A stretch of 64,000 nt of DNA from JAYYZW01 sp965217605 (GCA_965217605.1 CBDCJB010000017.1:310001-374000); one strand, 5' to 3'; shown: positions 1-8,266, numbered from the stretch's first letter. The notes: generated from the sequence alone by a model not told the origin. Numbers and translations: made by a program.

Positions 1-212
1 CCGCTTACCTGCGCGAATACTACGGCGTCGATTACGACCGCGATTTTCTCGAACGCTGGGTGGCCGTCGGCGATCCGGAACGCTGTATAGGCGAGCTCAG
101 TCGATTTATCGACGCGGGCGTCACGACCATTACGCTGCGTTTGATCGGTCACGACGAGGCGGACCAGTTCGATCGGGTGACCCGCGAAGTGCTGCCGAAG
201 GTCGCGCAGTGA
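1..212 (+). CDS. LLM-class flavin-dependent oxidoreductase, C-terminal end (partial)
   Basis: Only the last 69 codons are in the window, in the frame starting at base 3 and ending with TGA at 210-212. The fragment contains a GDPERCIGEL segment followed by FIDAGVTTITL. This is the usual C-terminal pattern of bacterial-luciferase-like monooxygenases, where a G-x-P-E-x-hydrophobic helix precedes a DAGV strand. The family uses reduced FMN or F420 to oxidise small organic substrates. The stop overlaps the GTG start of the next gene, so the two are probably translated from one transcript. Substrate cannot be told from this fragment. Confidence 0.7.
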   Translation, partial: AYLREYYGVDYDRDFLERWVAVGDPERCIGELSRFIDAGVTTITLRLIGHDEADQFDRVTREVLPKVAQ

Positions 213-994
213 TCAGCCGCTTCGACCACGCGGTAATCGCTGTTGCCGAAATCGAGAGCGCGATGGAGGCCTACGCCGCGCTTGGATTTGAAGTGATGGC
301 GGGCGGTCGTCACCCGTCGCTCGGCACGCGTAACGCGATCGTGCGTTTCGGGCTCGATTACCTGGAGTTGTTGGCGGTCGAAGACCCTGTGCAAGCCCGA
401 GCCCGCGGGTCATTCGGGGCCGAGCTCGCAACATTTCTGGACAAGGCCGAGGGCCTCGTCGGGTTCGTGCTCGCGAGTTCCAAGCTCGAAGATGAAGCTC
501 AAGGCCTGGCGGACATCGGGCTTGTCCACGAGGGACCGTTCGCCATGGATCGCGAGCGCCCGGACGGACGCATATTGGCATGGCGGCTGGTCGTTCCGGG
601 TTTATCGCCGTGGCGCAAACCGTGGCCGTTTTTGATCGAATGGGAAACGCCCAATGCCGATCGCCTGAGCTGGGATCCGATCGGTCGACACCCGAACGGC
701 GTAACCGGGATCGGCGGGATCGAATTGCTCATCGAGGATATCGATGCCGCCGCCACGCTTTACGAAACGGGCCTCGGTTTGCAACCGCTGGTTGACGCGG
801 CGCATGGCTATACGATCGACGGTTTTAACCTCACGCTTACCGAACCTTTGGATCCCGAGATGATCGACGAGTTCGAACGCTGGGGCCCGGGACCCTACCG
901 GCTCTATCTGCGCGCGCCCGACCTCGATGCGGACGTCGTCGACATCGACCCCGAGCGTGCGCTCGGGGCCCGCCTTCGACTGACTAAGGCGTGA
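209..994 (+). CDS. VOC family (glyoxalase-like) protein
   Basis: A 261-aa protein beginning ISRFDHAVIAV, the typical first beta strand of vicinal-oxygen-chelate domains. It is followed by an AYAALGF segment and, from about residue 170, a second VOC-like half (GGIELLIEDIDAAATLYETGLGL). It resembles the Glyoxalase_3-like proteins that carry two half-modules. The family includes metal-dependent lyases, dioxygenases and isomerases, but the substrate is not deducible. The GTG start at 209 overlaps the stop of the upstream monooxygenase, which implies translational coupling. A convergent amidase gene ends four bases after its stop. Confidence 0.75.
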   Translation: MISRFDHAVIAVAEIESAMEAYAALGFEVMAGGRHPSLGTRNAIVRFGLDYLELLAVEDPVQARARGSFGAELATFLDKAEGLVGFVLASSKLEDEAQGLADIGLVHEGPFAMDRERPDGRILAWRLVVPGLSPWRKPWPFLIEWETPNADRLSWDPIGRHPNGVTGIGGIELLIEDIDAAATLYETGLGLQPLVDAAHGYTIDGFNLTLTEPLDPEMIDEFERWGPGPYRLYLRAPDLDADVVDIDPERALGARLRLTKA

Positions 995-998
995 GTCG

Positions 999-2438
999 CT
1001 ACCCGCAGACTCCGGGCCGCCGGTCAGCCCACGGCTGTGCGCGCTCGAGTTGCGCGGCCAATTGCAACAACAACCCGTCGCGACCCATTCGGGTCACGAT
1101 CTGACAGCCGATGGGCAAGTCGTCGGCGTTCCACCACAGTGGCAGCGACACACCGGCCGAGCCCGTGATGTTGAACAGGGACGTGAACGGCATGAAATCG
1201 AACATGACGCCGAAGTACTCATTCCAGTCGGACATCTGCGGATCGATCTCGCCGATGGGTACGGGCGGTTTGCCGAGTGTCGGTGAGAGATAAATGTCGT
1301 AATCGGCGAAGAACGGTCCGATCGTGCGGGCGACCGTGTGCAACACGCGTCTGAATCGCACCGCGTCTCGACCGGAAAAGCTGCGGCCGTATTCGACATA
1401 CGACCAGTTGGCCGGTTCGAAATCGTTCGCGGCCGGTTCACGGCCGACAAGCTCCGCCAATTCGTCGACGTCGCGGGCAGTTTCGATCGCGAGCGCACCG
1501 AGGAAGGCTTCGCCCAGGGCTTCGGTTAAATCGTCCGACAACTTCGGGCAGGCGTCTTCGACGTTATGGCCCAGGTCCGATAAGAGTTTGGCGGCATTTT
1601 CAACGGCTGCAACGCAGTCCGGGTGCGTGTCGTAGTTGTCGGGACCGCCGACGGAGTAGGCGATCTTGAGCGGCTTGGGATCGGATTCCACCTCCTCTCG
1701 AAACGGCCGTTCCTGTGGGGGCGCGGAATAGTAGGCGCCCACGTCCTGGCCCGCGACTTCGTCCAGCATGTAAGCGGAATCGCGTACCGAGCGCGTCATG
1801 ACGAACTCGCCGCAGCAGGACTCCCAGATCGAGCTGATGTCGGGTCCGTGTGGCGTACGCATGCGCGACGGTTTCATCCCGACGATACCGCAGCACGATC
1901 CGGGCATGCGGAGCGAACCGCCGCCATCGCCGCCGTGCCCGATCGGTACGATGCGGGCCGCGACCGACGCGGCGCTGCCGCCGCTCGAGCCGCCGGTCGT
2001 ATGGTCGAGTCCCCAGGGATTACGGCACGCGCCCCGGAACGTTGGTTCCGTCGTAGCGCTGAGTGCAAGTTCCGGCGTGCTCGTTTTGGCGACAGTGATG
2101 ACGCCCGACTTTTTGAAGCGCTTGACGATCTCGGTGTCGTAATCCGACGGTCCGATATCGGCGAGAAACTTGCAGCCGTGGGTCGTCGGCGTGCCGGCAT
2201 AGTGCGAGGTCATGTCTTTGAGCAGGAATGGCACGCCGCCGAAGGTTCCAGGCGGCGGCTTCGCGGCCAGTTCGCGGGCGTGGTCGTACATTTCGTAAAC
2301 CACGGCATTGAGTTTCGGATTCAGCTCTTCAATGCGGCTGATAGCCTCGTTAACCAGCTCCAAGGCTGATACCTCACCCTTGCGAACTAATTCGGCCAGG
2401 GCGATACCGTCTAGATCACCGTATTCTGAGATTGCCAT
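999..2438 (-). CDS. Amidase (amidase signature family)
   Basis: A 479-aa amidase-signature hydrolase. The Ser-cisSer-Lys triad is visible: Lys in FLLKDM at about residue 73, the cis-Ser in TTGGSSGGSA, and the nucleophile Ser in GDGGGSLRMPGS. The hallmark Gly/Ser-rich region lies at about residues 146-185. The family hydrolyses amides, including GatA-type and broad-range aliphatic or aromatic amidases. There is no gatC or gatB nearby, so a catabolic amidase is more likely than tRNA amidotransferase. The ATG at 2438 is preceded by GGAGGTGCG. It is convergent with the VOC gene. Confidence 0.9.
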   Translation of the reverse strand: MAISEYGDLDGIALAELVRKGEVSALELVNEAISRIEELNPKLNAVVYEMYDHARELAAKPPPGTFGGVPFLLKDMTSHYAGTPTTHGCKFLADIGPSDYDTEIVKRFKKSGVITVAKTSTPELALSATTEPTFRGACRNPWGLDHTTGGSSGGSAASVAARIVPIGHGGDGGGSLRMPGSCCGIVGMKPSRMRTPHGPDISSIWESCCGEFVMTRSVRDSAYMLDEVAGQDVGAYYSAPPQERPFREEVESDPKPLKIAYSVGGPDNYDTHPDCVAAVENAAKLLSDLGHNVEDACPKLSDDLTEALGEAFLGALAIETARDVDELAELVGREPAANDFEPANWSYVEYGRSFSGRDAVRFRRVLHTVARTIGPFFADYDIYLSPTLGKPPVPIGEIDPQMSDWNEYFGVMFDFMPFTSLFNITGSAGVSLPLWWNADDLPIGCQIVTRMGRDGLLLQLAAQLERAQPWADRRPGVCG

Positions 2439-2493
2439 CGCGCACCTCCATTGGGCTTGTAATCGTTATGAATGAATGCTTCTAAGATCCTCG

Positions 2494-2850
2494 CTAGTCG
2501 CGCCAACCGACGACGCATTGGACGTCCCGGATCGTCGACAGTAGTTCGAAATCCGTCCCGATCGGGCGAACGTCGAGCGATTCGCCGCGACTCAAGATGC
2601 GTTTTAAACGCTTGTCGATCGTCGCCATCACATCGGGTATCTCTGACGCCGGTTCGACAACGACGAAAAACACCAGCGAAGGTGGCCGGGTCGATCCGAT
2701 CTCGGTCACCTGGGGTAAATGAGCTTCGCGCACCGGTTCGATGTCCGACAGCATTTTTGAAAGCAGTTTGCGCAGCTTTTTCTTCACCGGCGTGGCGGGC
2801 GCACCGATCAGAACGTTGGTCATGATGCTGTTACGAAATTGTTGATCCAT
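2494..2850 (-). CDS. Small protein with an SseB C-terminal-like domain (tentative)
   Basis: A 118-aa ORF upstream of the amidase, on the same strand with a 55-base gap. From about residue 40 it reads REAHLPQV, then PPSLVFFVVV, then GESLDVRPI. The order of motifs (EAHLPQ, a hydrophobic strand after Pro-Pro, and GExLD) resembles the C-terminal domain of the enhanced-serine-sensitivity protein SseB. That assignment is from memory of the pattern and is not certain. The start may instead be the ATG at 2823 (MTNVLIG). Neither start has a strong ribosome binding site. The function is unknown. Confidence 0.5.
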   Translation of the reverse strand: MDQQFRNSIMTNVLIGAPATPVKKKLRKLLSKMLSDIEPVREAHLPQVTEIGSTRPPSLVFFVVVEPASEIPDVMATIDKRLKRILSRGESLDVRPIGTDFELLSTIRDVQCVVGWRD

Positions 2851-2889
2851 GTTTGTTTCGACCCGTTCTGGGTGGGCTCACCATGTAAT

Positions 2890-3165
2890 ATTAGAACCTA
2901 TCTCATCATTATTCACGTGCGCGCCGGCGGTTATTTTCGCGCAGTTCAAGGCGCGAGGAGCGTAGTTTAGCTTACGCTAAATGAGCGACAAGCAACGCCG
3001 AAATGCGCGAAAATAGCTGCCGGCCCTTCGGGTTGAACCCTGAAAACGGCGCTGACTGCGTTGCAACGCTTGAACATAGAACCACTATGCCCTGCGCGTC
3101 GCGCCTTGCCAACACCGTTTTCAGGGTGCAACGCGCACGCGAATAATGATGAGATAGATTCTAAT
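2890..3165. mobile_element. MITE with about 32-bp terminal inverted repeats and nested palindromes
   Basis: The left end (from 2891, TTAGAACCTATCTCATCATT) matches the reverse complement of the right end at 3141-3164 with one mismatch in 24. The match continues more loosely to about 32 bases (CGTGCGCG). Inside are two further inverted repeats. TATTTTCGCGCA at about 2952 pairs with TGCGCGAAAATA ending near 3015, and ACCCTGAAAACGG near 3037 pairs with CCGTTTTCAGGGT near 3115. No transposase is encoded. The element occupies almost all of the 349-base gap between the SseB_C-like gene and the MetE-like gene. Confidence 0.8.
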
Positions 3166-3199
3166 CTCACGGCATCCCATGCCCGTGCAGTAGGGAAAT

Positions 3200-4372
3200 G
3201 TGGCCATGTTGAACGCGACGAAAGATCAAGCGCTTGTGACGACGATTACAGGTTCTTTACCACGACCGCATTGGTTCACGGACAACCTTTCGGGCCGATC
3301 GATGTCGAACGTCTTTCTGGGCGACTTCAAGTTTCACGAGCAATATCACGATGCGGTGTCGTGCTGTATCGCGGCTCAGTGCTCGGCCGGCCTCGACATC
3401 TATACCGACGGCGACATGCGCTTCGACATGGATCTCGGTGGGCGCGCGTGGTTCGGTTACATCTACGACCGCATGTCCGGTATCGAGGATCCCGCATTAA
3501 GGTCGCTCCCGTTCGGCGGTTCCCCGCGCGAGCAACAACCCGGTGACATCTTCAATGAGATCATGGCCACTCGCCTGCCGCCGAGGGTCACCGGTCCCGT
3601 GGGACCCGGACGGCTGGAATACGATTTGGTCTGGAAGATCGCACAGCGCGTGTCACCCAAGCCGGTCAAATTCGGCGCCTGCTCGGCGCAGGTCGTCGAC
3701 ATGCTGGTCATCAATGAATATTACAAAGACCGCACCGAGACCATCATGGCCATGTCGGAGGCGAAGAACGAGGCCTACCACGCGCTCGCCGATGCCGGCT
3801 GCCCGGTGATCCAGATCGAGGAGCCCTGCTTACATTTCGTCGAAGACATCGAATGGGAGATATCGGCCGAAGTCTATACCGAAGCCTTCAATCTCGAAGT
3901 CAAAGGCCTTCAGGACAAAACCGAGGTGTGGTGCCACACCTGTTGGGGTAACCCGTTCGCGCAGAACCTGGGCTACGGGGCGAAGTACAAACCCGTATTG
4001 CCCTACCTCGATCAACTCGCGGTCGACGTGGTCACGTTCGAAATGAAATACGCCGACTATCTGGAACTCGAGGAAGTCGCGGCCGCTATCGGCAAGGACA
4101 AGAAGATCGCGATCGGCGTCATCTCGCACCGCACCCTGCAGGTAGAGACACCGGAAGAAGTGGCGGACGGTATCCGTAGAGCGTTGAAAGTGATCGAGCC
4201 CGAACGCTTGATCATTAGCACCGACTGCGGCTTCGGGCGCCAGGGGATCAGCCGCAAGCACGCGTTCTTCAAGATGGTGTCGCTGGTGCGCGGCACGAAC
4301 ATCGTGCGTCGCGAACTCGGGCTGGAGGAAGCCTCGGTTCTCGTGGAGCAGAAGAACCTGAGTTACTTATAA
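3200..4372 (+). CDS. MetE-like cobalamin-independent methyltransferase (catalytic domain only)
   Basis: A 390-aa protein of the UROD/MetE-like barrel fold, about half the length of full MetE, so it corresponds to the C-terminal catalytic domain alone. The zinc ligands expected from MetE are present: His and Cys in WCHTCWGN (about residue 245), Glu in FEMKYAD and Cys in STDCGFGRQG (about 341). The start region TTITGSLPRP is typical of these stand-alone proteins. Family members transfer methyl groups to thiols or act on other small substrates, so methionine synthesis is only one possibility. The start is GTG at 3200 or ATG at 3206. Small catabolic-type genes follow. Confidence 0.8.
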   Translation: MAMLNATKDQALVTTITGSLPRPHWFTDNLSGRSMSNVFLGDFKFHEQYHDAVSCCIAAQCSAGLDIYTDGDMRFDMDLGGRAWFGYIYDRMSGIEDPALRSLPFGGSPREQQPGDIFNEIMATRLPPRVTGPVGPGRLEYDLVWKIAQRVSPKPVKFGACSAQVVDMLVINEYYKDRTETIMAMSEAKNEAYHALADAGCPVIQIEEPCLHFVEDIEWEISAEVYTEAFNLEVKGLQDKTEVWCHTCWGNPFAQNLGYGAKYKPVLPYLDQLAVDVVTFEMKYADYLELEEVAAAIGKDKKIAIGVISHRTLQVETPEEVADGIRRALKVIEPERLIISTDCGFGRQGISRKHAFFKMVSLVRGTNIVRRELGLEEASVLVEQKNLSYL

Positions 4373-4380
4373 CCCAACAA

Positions 4381-4396
4381 ACGAACGAACGAACGA
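4381..4396 (+). repeat. Tetranucleotide tandem repeat (ACGA)x4 upstream of a ribosome binding site
   Basis: Four tandem copies of ACGA lie between the MetE-like stop and the AAGGAG ribosome binding site (4402-4407) of the next gene. Short tandem repeats at this position can change spacing by slippage. No direct evidence of variation is available here. Confidence 0.8.
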
Positions 4397-4414
4397 GCAA
4401 GAAGGAGAATCGAT

Positions 4415-4819
4415 ATGTCAGCAAAAGAACTCGAATCGGCATTCGAAGCCTGGCGAGGTGCTTTGAATACCGGCAATCTGAACGGTGTTTACGGACCCAT
4501 GGATGAAGACATGGTGATCTTCGAAGAGGACACTCCATGGCGGTTCAGCAAAGCGGATTTCGTCGATCACATCGCTTTCCACGTGCCGAATTGGGAATCG
4601 TCCGCATGGGTCCCACGTGAAATCAGATTTCAGGCGCGCGGATCGGTCGGTATCGTCTCGGGCTATGCGACCTTCAGAGGTAAACCCAAGGACTGCGGTT
4701 TTCGGCAACGGTTCATGGCGTTCACCCAGACCTGGCACAAGAGCAAGGGCGCGTGGAGCATGATTTGTTGGCACCAGGGGCCGCTCCACGGACAAATCGA
4801 CGGCGCGTCACCAAGCTGA
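4415..4819 (+). CDS. SnoaL/NTF2-fold small protein
   Basis: A 134-aa protein with an N-terminal helix (LESAFEAWRGALNTGN) followed by YGPMDEDMVIFEEDTPW. Later strands read VGIVSGYATFRG and RQRFMAFTQTWHKSKGAW. This arrangement is that of SnoaL-like/NTF2 polyketide-cyclase-fold proteins, which include isomerases, dehydratases and stress-associated domains. AAGGAG sits eight bases before the ATG. It lies between a MetE-like methyltransferase and an EthD-family gene, both 10-60 bases away on the same strand, so it probably belongs to one operon. The substrate is unknown. Confidence 0.7.
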   Translation: MSAKELESAFEAWRGALNTGNLNGVYGPMDEDMVIFEEDTPWRFSKADFVDHIAFHVPNWESSAWVPREIRFQARGSVGIVSGYATFRGKPKDCGFRQRFMAFTQTWHKSKGAWSMICWHQGPLHGQIDGASPS

Positions 4820-4834
4820 GAGGAGAACAATCTG

Positions 4835-5137
4835 ATGTACAAACTCGCGGGAATCATCAAGCGGCCCGAAGGGATGGATTTCGAAGCCTTCAAGTCATGG
4901 TGGCTGAACGAGCACGCCCTCAAAGTGAAGCAATGGCCCGGCCTGATCGAATACCGGATCAACCTGTGTACGACGCCCGACCAGGAATTCGACGGTTTCG
5001 CCGAGGTGTCCTTCGAGTCGCGTGAAGCGATGGAGGCGATCTTCGAGACGTCGGAAGGCTAGCGGGCGCGCGCGAGCGCGACGAGCGGGACTTCGAAGCT
5101 CTGTATCTTGATGACCGAAGAGAACGTCATGGTGTAG
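4835..5137 (+). pseudogene. EthD-family gene interrupted by an in-frame TAG
   Basis: Translation from the ATG at 4835 (good AGGAG ribosome binding site) gives MYKLAGIIKRPEGM and SWWLNEHALKVKQWPGL, characteristic of EthD dimeric alpha-beta barrel proteins of about 100 aa. At codon 76 (5060-5062) there is TAG. Reading on in the same frame gives RARASATSG, then CILMTEENVMV and TAG at 5135-5137. That is the expected C-terminal end of the family, for 100 residues in total. A single C-to-T change of a CAG codon would explain it. It could be a recent nonsense mutation, a sequence error or, less likely, readthrough. The 75-residue product would lack the last strand. Confidence 0.75.
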
Positions 5138-5215
5138 GGAGAAAAAGTTGCGTCCATTTCCAGGGAGCTGCGTCATAAGGTTTAGATTCATGCTACGACC
5201 AGGAAGAGTGAAACC

Positions 5216-5617
5216 ATGCGACTACAACTAGCACTGAACGTGGCCGACGTGGACGAGGCCGTGACCTATTACGCCAAGCTATTCGGAACCGAACCACACA
5301 AGCGGCGGCCGGGATATGCGAATTTCGCCATCGAAAAACCGCCGCTCAAGCTCGTTTTGTTCGAAAATCCGGATGCCGAAGAGCGACTCAATCATCTCGG
5401 CGTCGAGGTCTTCGATCCGCTGGAATTGGAAGCAGCCACGCGTCGGCTCGACGAGTCTGGCGTGGCGACGGAAATCGAACGACAAACGACCTGCTGTCAC
5501 GCGACACAGGACAAAGTTTGGTCGCACGAGCCGCAGGGGTTGCGCTGGGAGTGGTATCAGATCACGGATGATGACCCACAAGAAGCGCAAGTCCCGCCTA
5601 AGGTCTGCTGCACCTGA
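5216..5617 (+). CDS. ArsI/CadI-family VOC metalloenzyme (C-As lyase-like)
   Basis: A 133-aa VOC protein beginning LQLALNVADVDEAVTYYAKLFG, with LNHLGVEV in the middle. It has the diagnostic RQTTCCHATQDKVW segment at about residues 88-101 and a Cys pair at the extreme C-terminus (KVCCT). In ArsI, an Fe(II)-dependent dioxygenase, the vicinal Cys pair binds trivalent organoarsenicals and the enzyme cleaves the C-As bond. CadI proteins are close relatives induced by cadmium. Substrate is therefore inferred and not proven. The next gene, a sigma factor, begins 13 bases later on the same strand. Confidence 0.85.
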   Translation: MRLQLALNVADVDEAVTYYAKLFGTEPHKRRPGYANFAIEKPPLKLVLFENPDAEERLNHLGVEVFDPLELEAATRRLDESGVATEIERQTTCCHATQDKVWSHEPQGLRWEWYQITDDDPQEAQVPPKVCCT

Positions 5618-5630
5618 CGCCTGAAGCTTA

Positions 5631-6191
5631 TTGACGACAGTATTAGCCAACGACGCCTGGCCAGCGTTTGAATCGAGGCTACGCGCCTACGTGCACGCCC
5701 GCGTGGACGCCGCCTGGGCGGACGACGTCGTGAGCGACATTTTGCTCAGGCTCGTATCGCACCGCGCCGAATTGGAGAATGCGCGAAAACCCATGGCGTG
5801 GATTTTCCGCGTTGCGACGAACGCGATCACGGATCATTACCGTCGCCGCTCGACCGAGCAGCGCATGTTGATCGGTGCTGCCGCCGAGTTGAAGCAATCG
5901 CCGGAAGAACCGTCGAACGCCGAGTTGGCGCAATGCCTCATCCCGATGATCCACGGACTGCCGCCGCGCTACAAAGAAGCCCTGCTGTTAACGGACATCG
6001 AAGGACTCACTCAGGCCGAAGCCGCCAGCCGCCTGGGCCTTTCGACTTCGGGTATGAAATCGCGTGTGCAGCGCGGCCGCGCGAAGCTCAAACAGGCGCT
6101 GCTCCGTTGTTGCACGACCGAACTCGATAGTCGTGGCGTTGTGGTCGATTACACAGAGCGGTCGGGAGGCGATCTTTGCGAGCAATGCTGA
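5631..6191 (+). CDS. ECF-type sigma-70 factor, SigZ-like, with Cys-rich C-terminal tail
   Basis: A 186-aa sigma factor starting at TTG. Region 2 covers about residues 12-70 (ADDVVSDILLRLV, then KPMAWIFRVATNAI and TDHYRRR). Region 4 covers about 105-160 (LPPRYKEALLLTDIEGL, then LSTSGMKSRVQRGR). After region 4 there is a tail containing a CC pair, ELDSRGVVVDY and CEQC at the very end. Such tails occur in SigZ-like factors and could bind metal or sense thiols. No anti-sigma gene is adjacent. The upstream ArsI-like gene is 13 bases away, so control by arsenic or another thiophilic metal is a reasonable guess. Confidence 0.8.
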   Translation: MTTVLANDAWPAFESRLRAYVHARVDAAWADDVVSDILLRLVSHRAELENARKPMAWIFRVATNAITDHYRRRSTEQRMLIGAAAELKQSPEEPSNAELAQCLIPMIHGLPPRYKEALLLTDIEGLTQAEAASRLGLSTSGMKSRVQRGRAKLKQALLRCCTTELDSRGVVVDYTERSGGDLCEQC

Positions 6192-6405
6192 GGGGTTGAT
6201 CTTGGCGGAAAATGCAAAAACTTGGGCTCGTTATTTCAGATTGGCATCCTGGATTCGACCTAAGCTGACAAGTGTCGTTGCATAAACACCGCACTCTGCG
6301 ATCGGGCTTTACGAGATCAGGGTCCGGTATACCGTAAGCAGCCACACCATGCGGCACTGCGGGAGGCGGGAGTCTTTCCGGACATCGGCGGAAAGCGATG
6401 GGGCC

Positions 6406-6942
6406 TCACACGCGCTTGTCAGGTGTACCCATTTGCGGCCTCGCCAACGCTCTCATCAGATCGGGCGTTAGCGGCGCGTCGCTGACCTCTTCAAGGCAGT
6501 CTCGGAAGGCTTGTGTATAGAACGGCTGGTTGCGTTCGGTCTCCCACCATTCCTTATAGACTGGTAAACGGACGAATCCTGCTACCCACAGAATATGCCC
6601 TTCCCACATGGCGGACTCCAGCAAACCGGCCTGATACTGAAACAGCTCAGATTCCCACCGTTGCATAATCGAACGGGCAAAAAAGAATACGATTTGCTTT
6701 TCTTCGTCAGTGAAATCGTCGGCATTCGCGTCCGGGTCGAATGCGCGTGAAATGACCATGAGATTAGGCGAATCATAAATCCTTTCGTTCACCGTGGCCC
6801 ATTGAATTTGAGCGTCTCTGGCCGAGTTAGCTCTCAAAACTCGGGTGTTAGCTCTAACTTCCCAGGCCAGGTATAGCAGAGAAAGCACGACCGCAATCGC
6901 CCCGATTATGTCCGCCATACCACTGATTGCGCCCCACTCCAT
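6406..6942 (-). CDS. Small membrane-anchored protein, paralogue of the gene at 10397-10867
   Basis: The ATG at 6942 is preceded by GGGGGGAGGCGAT, a strong ribosome binding site, giving 178 aa. Residues 5-25 (ISGMADIIGAIAVVLSLLYL) form one transmembrane helix, followed by AWEVRANTRVLRANSARDA and a helical soluble domain rich in Trp and Phe. The start resembles the protein encoded at 10397-10867 (MNWEAISALAEVVGVIAIVV). The role of this family is unknown to me. An open frame extends upstream through the IS630 end because that end lost two bases, but the real gene begins here. Confidence 0.8.
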   Translation of the reverse strand: MEWGAISGMADIIGAIAVVLSLLYLAWEVRANTRVLRANSARDAQIQWATVNERIYDSPNLMVISRAFDPDANADDFTDEEKQIVFFFARSIMQRWESELFQYQAGLLESAMWEGHILWVAGFVRLPVYKEWWETERNQPFYTQAFRDCLEEVSDAPLTPDLMRALARPQMGTPDKRV

Positions 6943-7100
6943 ATCGCCTCCCCCCTTGGTTATGAGTAGAGAATAATGAACCGACTCGCTCTGGATACTC
7001 AACAGTTGCGTATCCGCTCCTGGCCGGGAACCGCCGCGCATCATCGTCACACCGCCGAACGTCGCTTGACGACCGCTTCTGAAGGTATTGCAGGCGTGAC

Positions 7101-8232
7101 CTAGTGTGCTGTCCCAAAGAAGTTTCGAAAGTCGGGCGAGTTTTTTCAAGATTGAGTCGGCGGTTGCGGTCCAGGCGAAAGGTATAGGGTTGGCGTTGTG
7201 CTGAGCAATATATCGCTCGATACGAGCAACGAGATCCTTCACATTCCGGAACGACCCGCGCTTGATAGCGCGCTGGCTGATGAGACCAAACCAACGTTCG
7301 ACCTGGTTGAGCCATGACGCGTAGGTTGGCGTGAAGTGGACGTGAAATCGAGGGCGTCGAGCGAACCAGGCACGGACTTTGGGATGCTTATGCGTGCCAT
7401 AGTTGTCCATCACCAGATGAACATCCAGCGCGGCGGGAACACTTTTCTCGAGATGATTCAGGAAGGACAGCAATTCCTGGTGACGATGCCGCGCTTTGCA
7501 CTGCCCGATGACCGTGCCGTTAGCGATATCGAGCGCCGCGAACAACGTGGTCGTGCCATGTCGAAAGTAATTATGGGTGACACCCTCGACATAACCGAGC
7601 CCCATCGGCAGAACCGGCTGACTGCGTTCCAATGCCTGGATCTGGCTTTTTTCATCAACGCACAATACCAGGGCATTATCGGGTGGATTCAAGTACAAAC
7701 CGACAATATCGCGCACCTTGTCGACGAAGAAGGGATCGGTCGAGAGTTTGAACGTGCGGCTGCGATAGGGCTGGATCCCAAACAGCGTGAAATACCGATG
7801 AACGGTACTCTTCGAGGGCGCGGTCTCCCGTGCAAACGAACGCGTGCTCCAATGGGTCGCGTTCTCCGGTCGCTCGCTCAGCACCTTTTGCATCAAGCGT
7901 GCAACCTCATCGTCATCATATGTGCGCCGACGTTGGCCCGGCGGCAGATCATACAATCCGACAATCCCGTTGGCGATATACCGGCGACACCCATTTGTGA
8001 CCGTCGGATTGGATACATCGAGCTTTCTGGCAATCGCGCTGTTAGACAGCCCATCGGCTGCCATCATGACGATCTTTGCGCGCCGTGCCAGCGCATGCGG
8101 CAGACTGCGCGACCTCGCGTAACTGTTGACGACCTCGTGTTCCTCCTCGCTCAGTTTAACCGTAAAGGATCTGGGTCGACCGGTAACCATCGGCTGGCTC
8201 CTGCATGACACAATAGCCGATCTGATCATCAC
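7101..8232 (-). CDS. IS630 transposase, copy A (no stop inside the element)
   Basis: This has an N-terminal helix-turn-helix (LSNSAIARKLDVSNPTV), then a DDE domain: Asp in VLCVDEKSQIQ, Asp in LVMDNYGTHKH and Glu in WLNQVERWF. Compared with copy B it has G for W in the NxCRRY segment, Q for H near RRRTYDDD, and a two-base loss near the end that removes the stop codon. The frame then runs on to 6406 through the neighbouring gene. A fusion protein of 608 aa would result, which I regard as accidental. The start is ATG at 8232. Confidence 0.85.
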
Positions 8233-8266
8233 GACTTATGAAAGTTCATCGTGGGACAGCACCTAG
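7101..8266 (-). mobile_element. IS630-family insertion sequence, copy A (damaged ends)
   Basis: Nearly identical to the copy at 42436-43604. The left end reads CTAGTGTGCTGTCCCAAAGA, lacking the GC that follows CCC in copy B. The right end reads GGGACAGCACCTAG, lacking AC. Both terminal repeats are therefore altered, which probably impairs further transposition. The right end shares its CTAG with the left end of a MITE (8263-8427), placing the two elements back to back. The usual IS630 target is TA, which is present inside CTAG at both ends. Confidence 0.9.

Noticed and set aside
5041..5137. Two compensating frameshifts in the EthD gene
   Set aside because: A frame-1 reading also gives plausible residues, but the in-frame reading past the TAG fits the family ending better and needs only one change.
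6192..6270. Short TTG-started frame after the sigma factor
   Set aside because: It has only 26 codons, no family match, and no conserved start context that I can recognise.
7336..8208. Long plus-strand open frame (290 aa) inside IS630, also present in copy B
   Set aside because: It is antisense to the transposase, which has clear helix-turn-helix and DDE motifs. The frame has no recognisable domain.
6406..8232. A single 608-aa fusion protein
   Set aside because: It arises from a two-base loss at the IS end. The downstream part has its own ATG and strong ribosome binding site.
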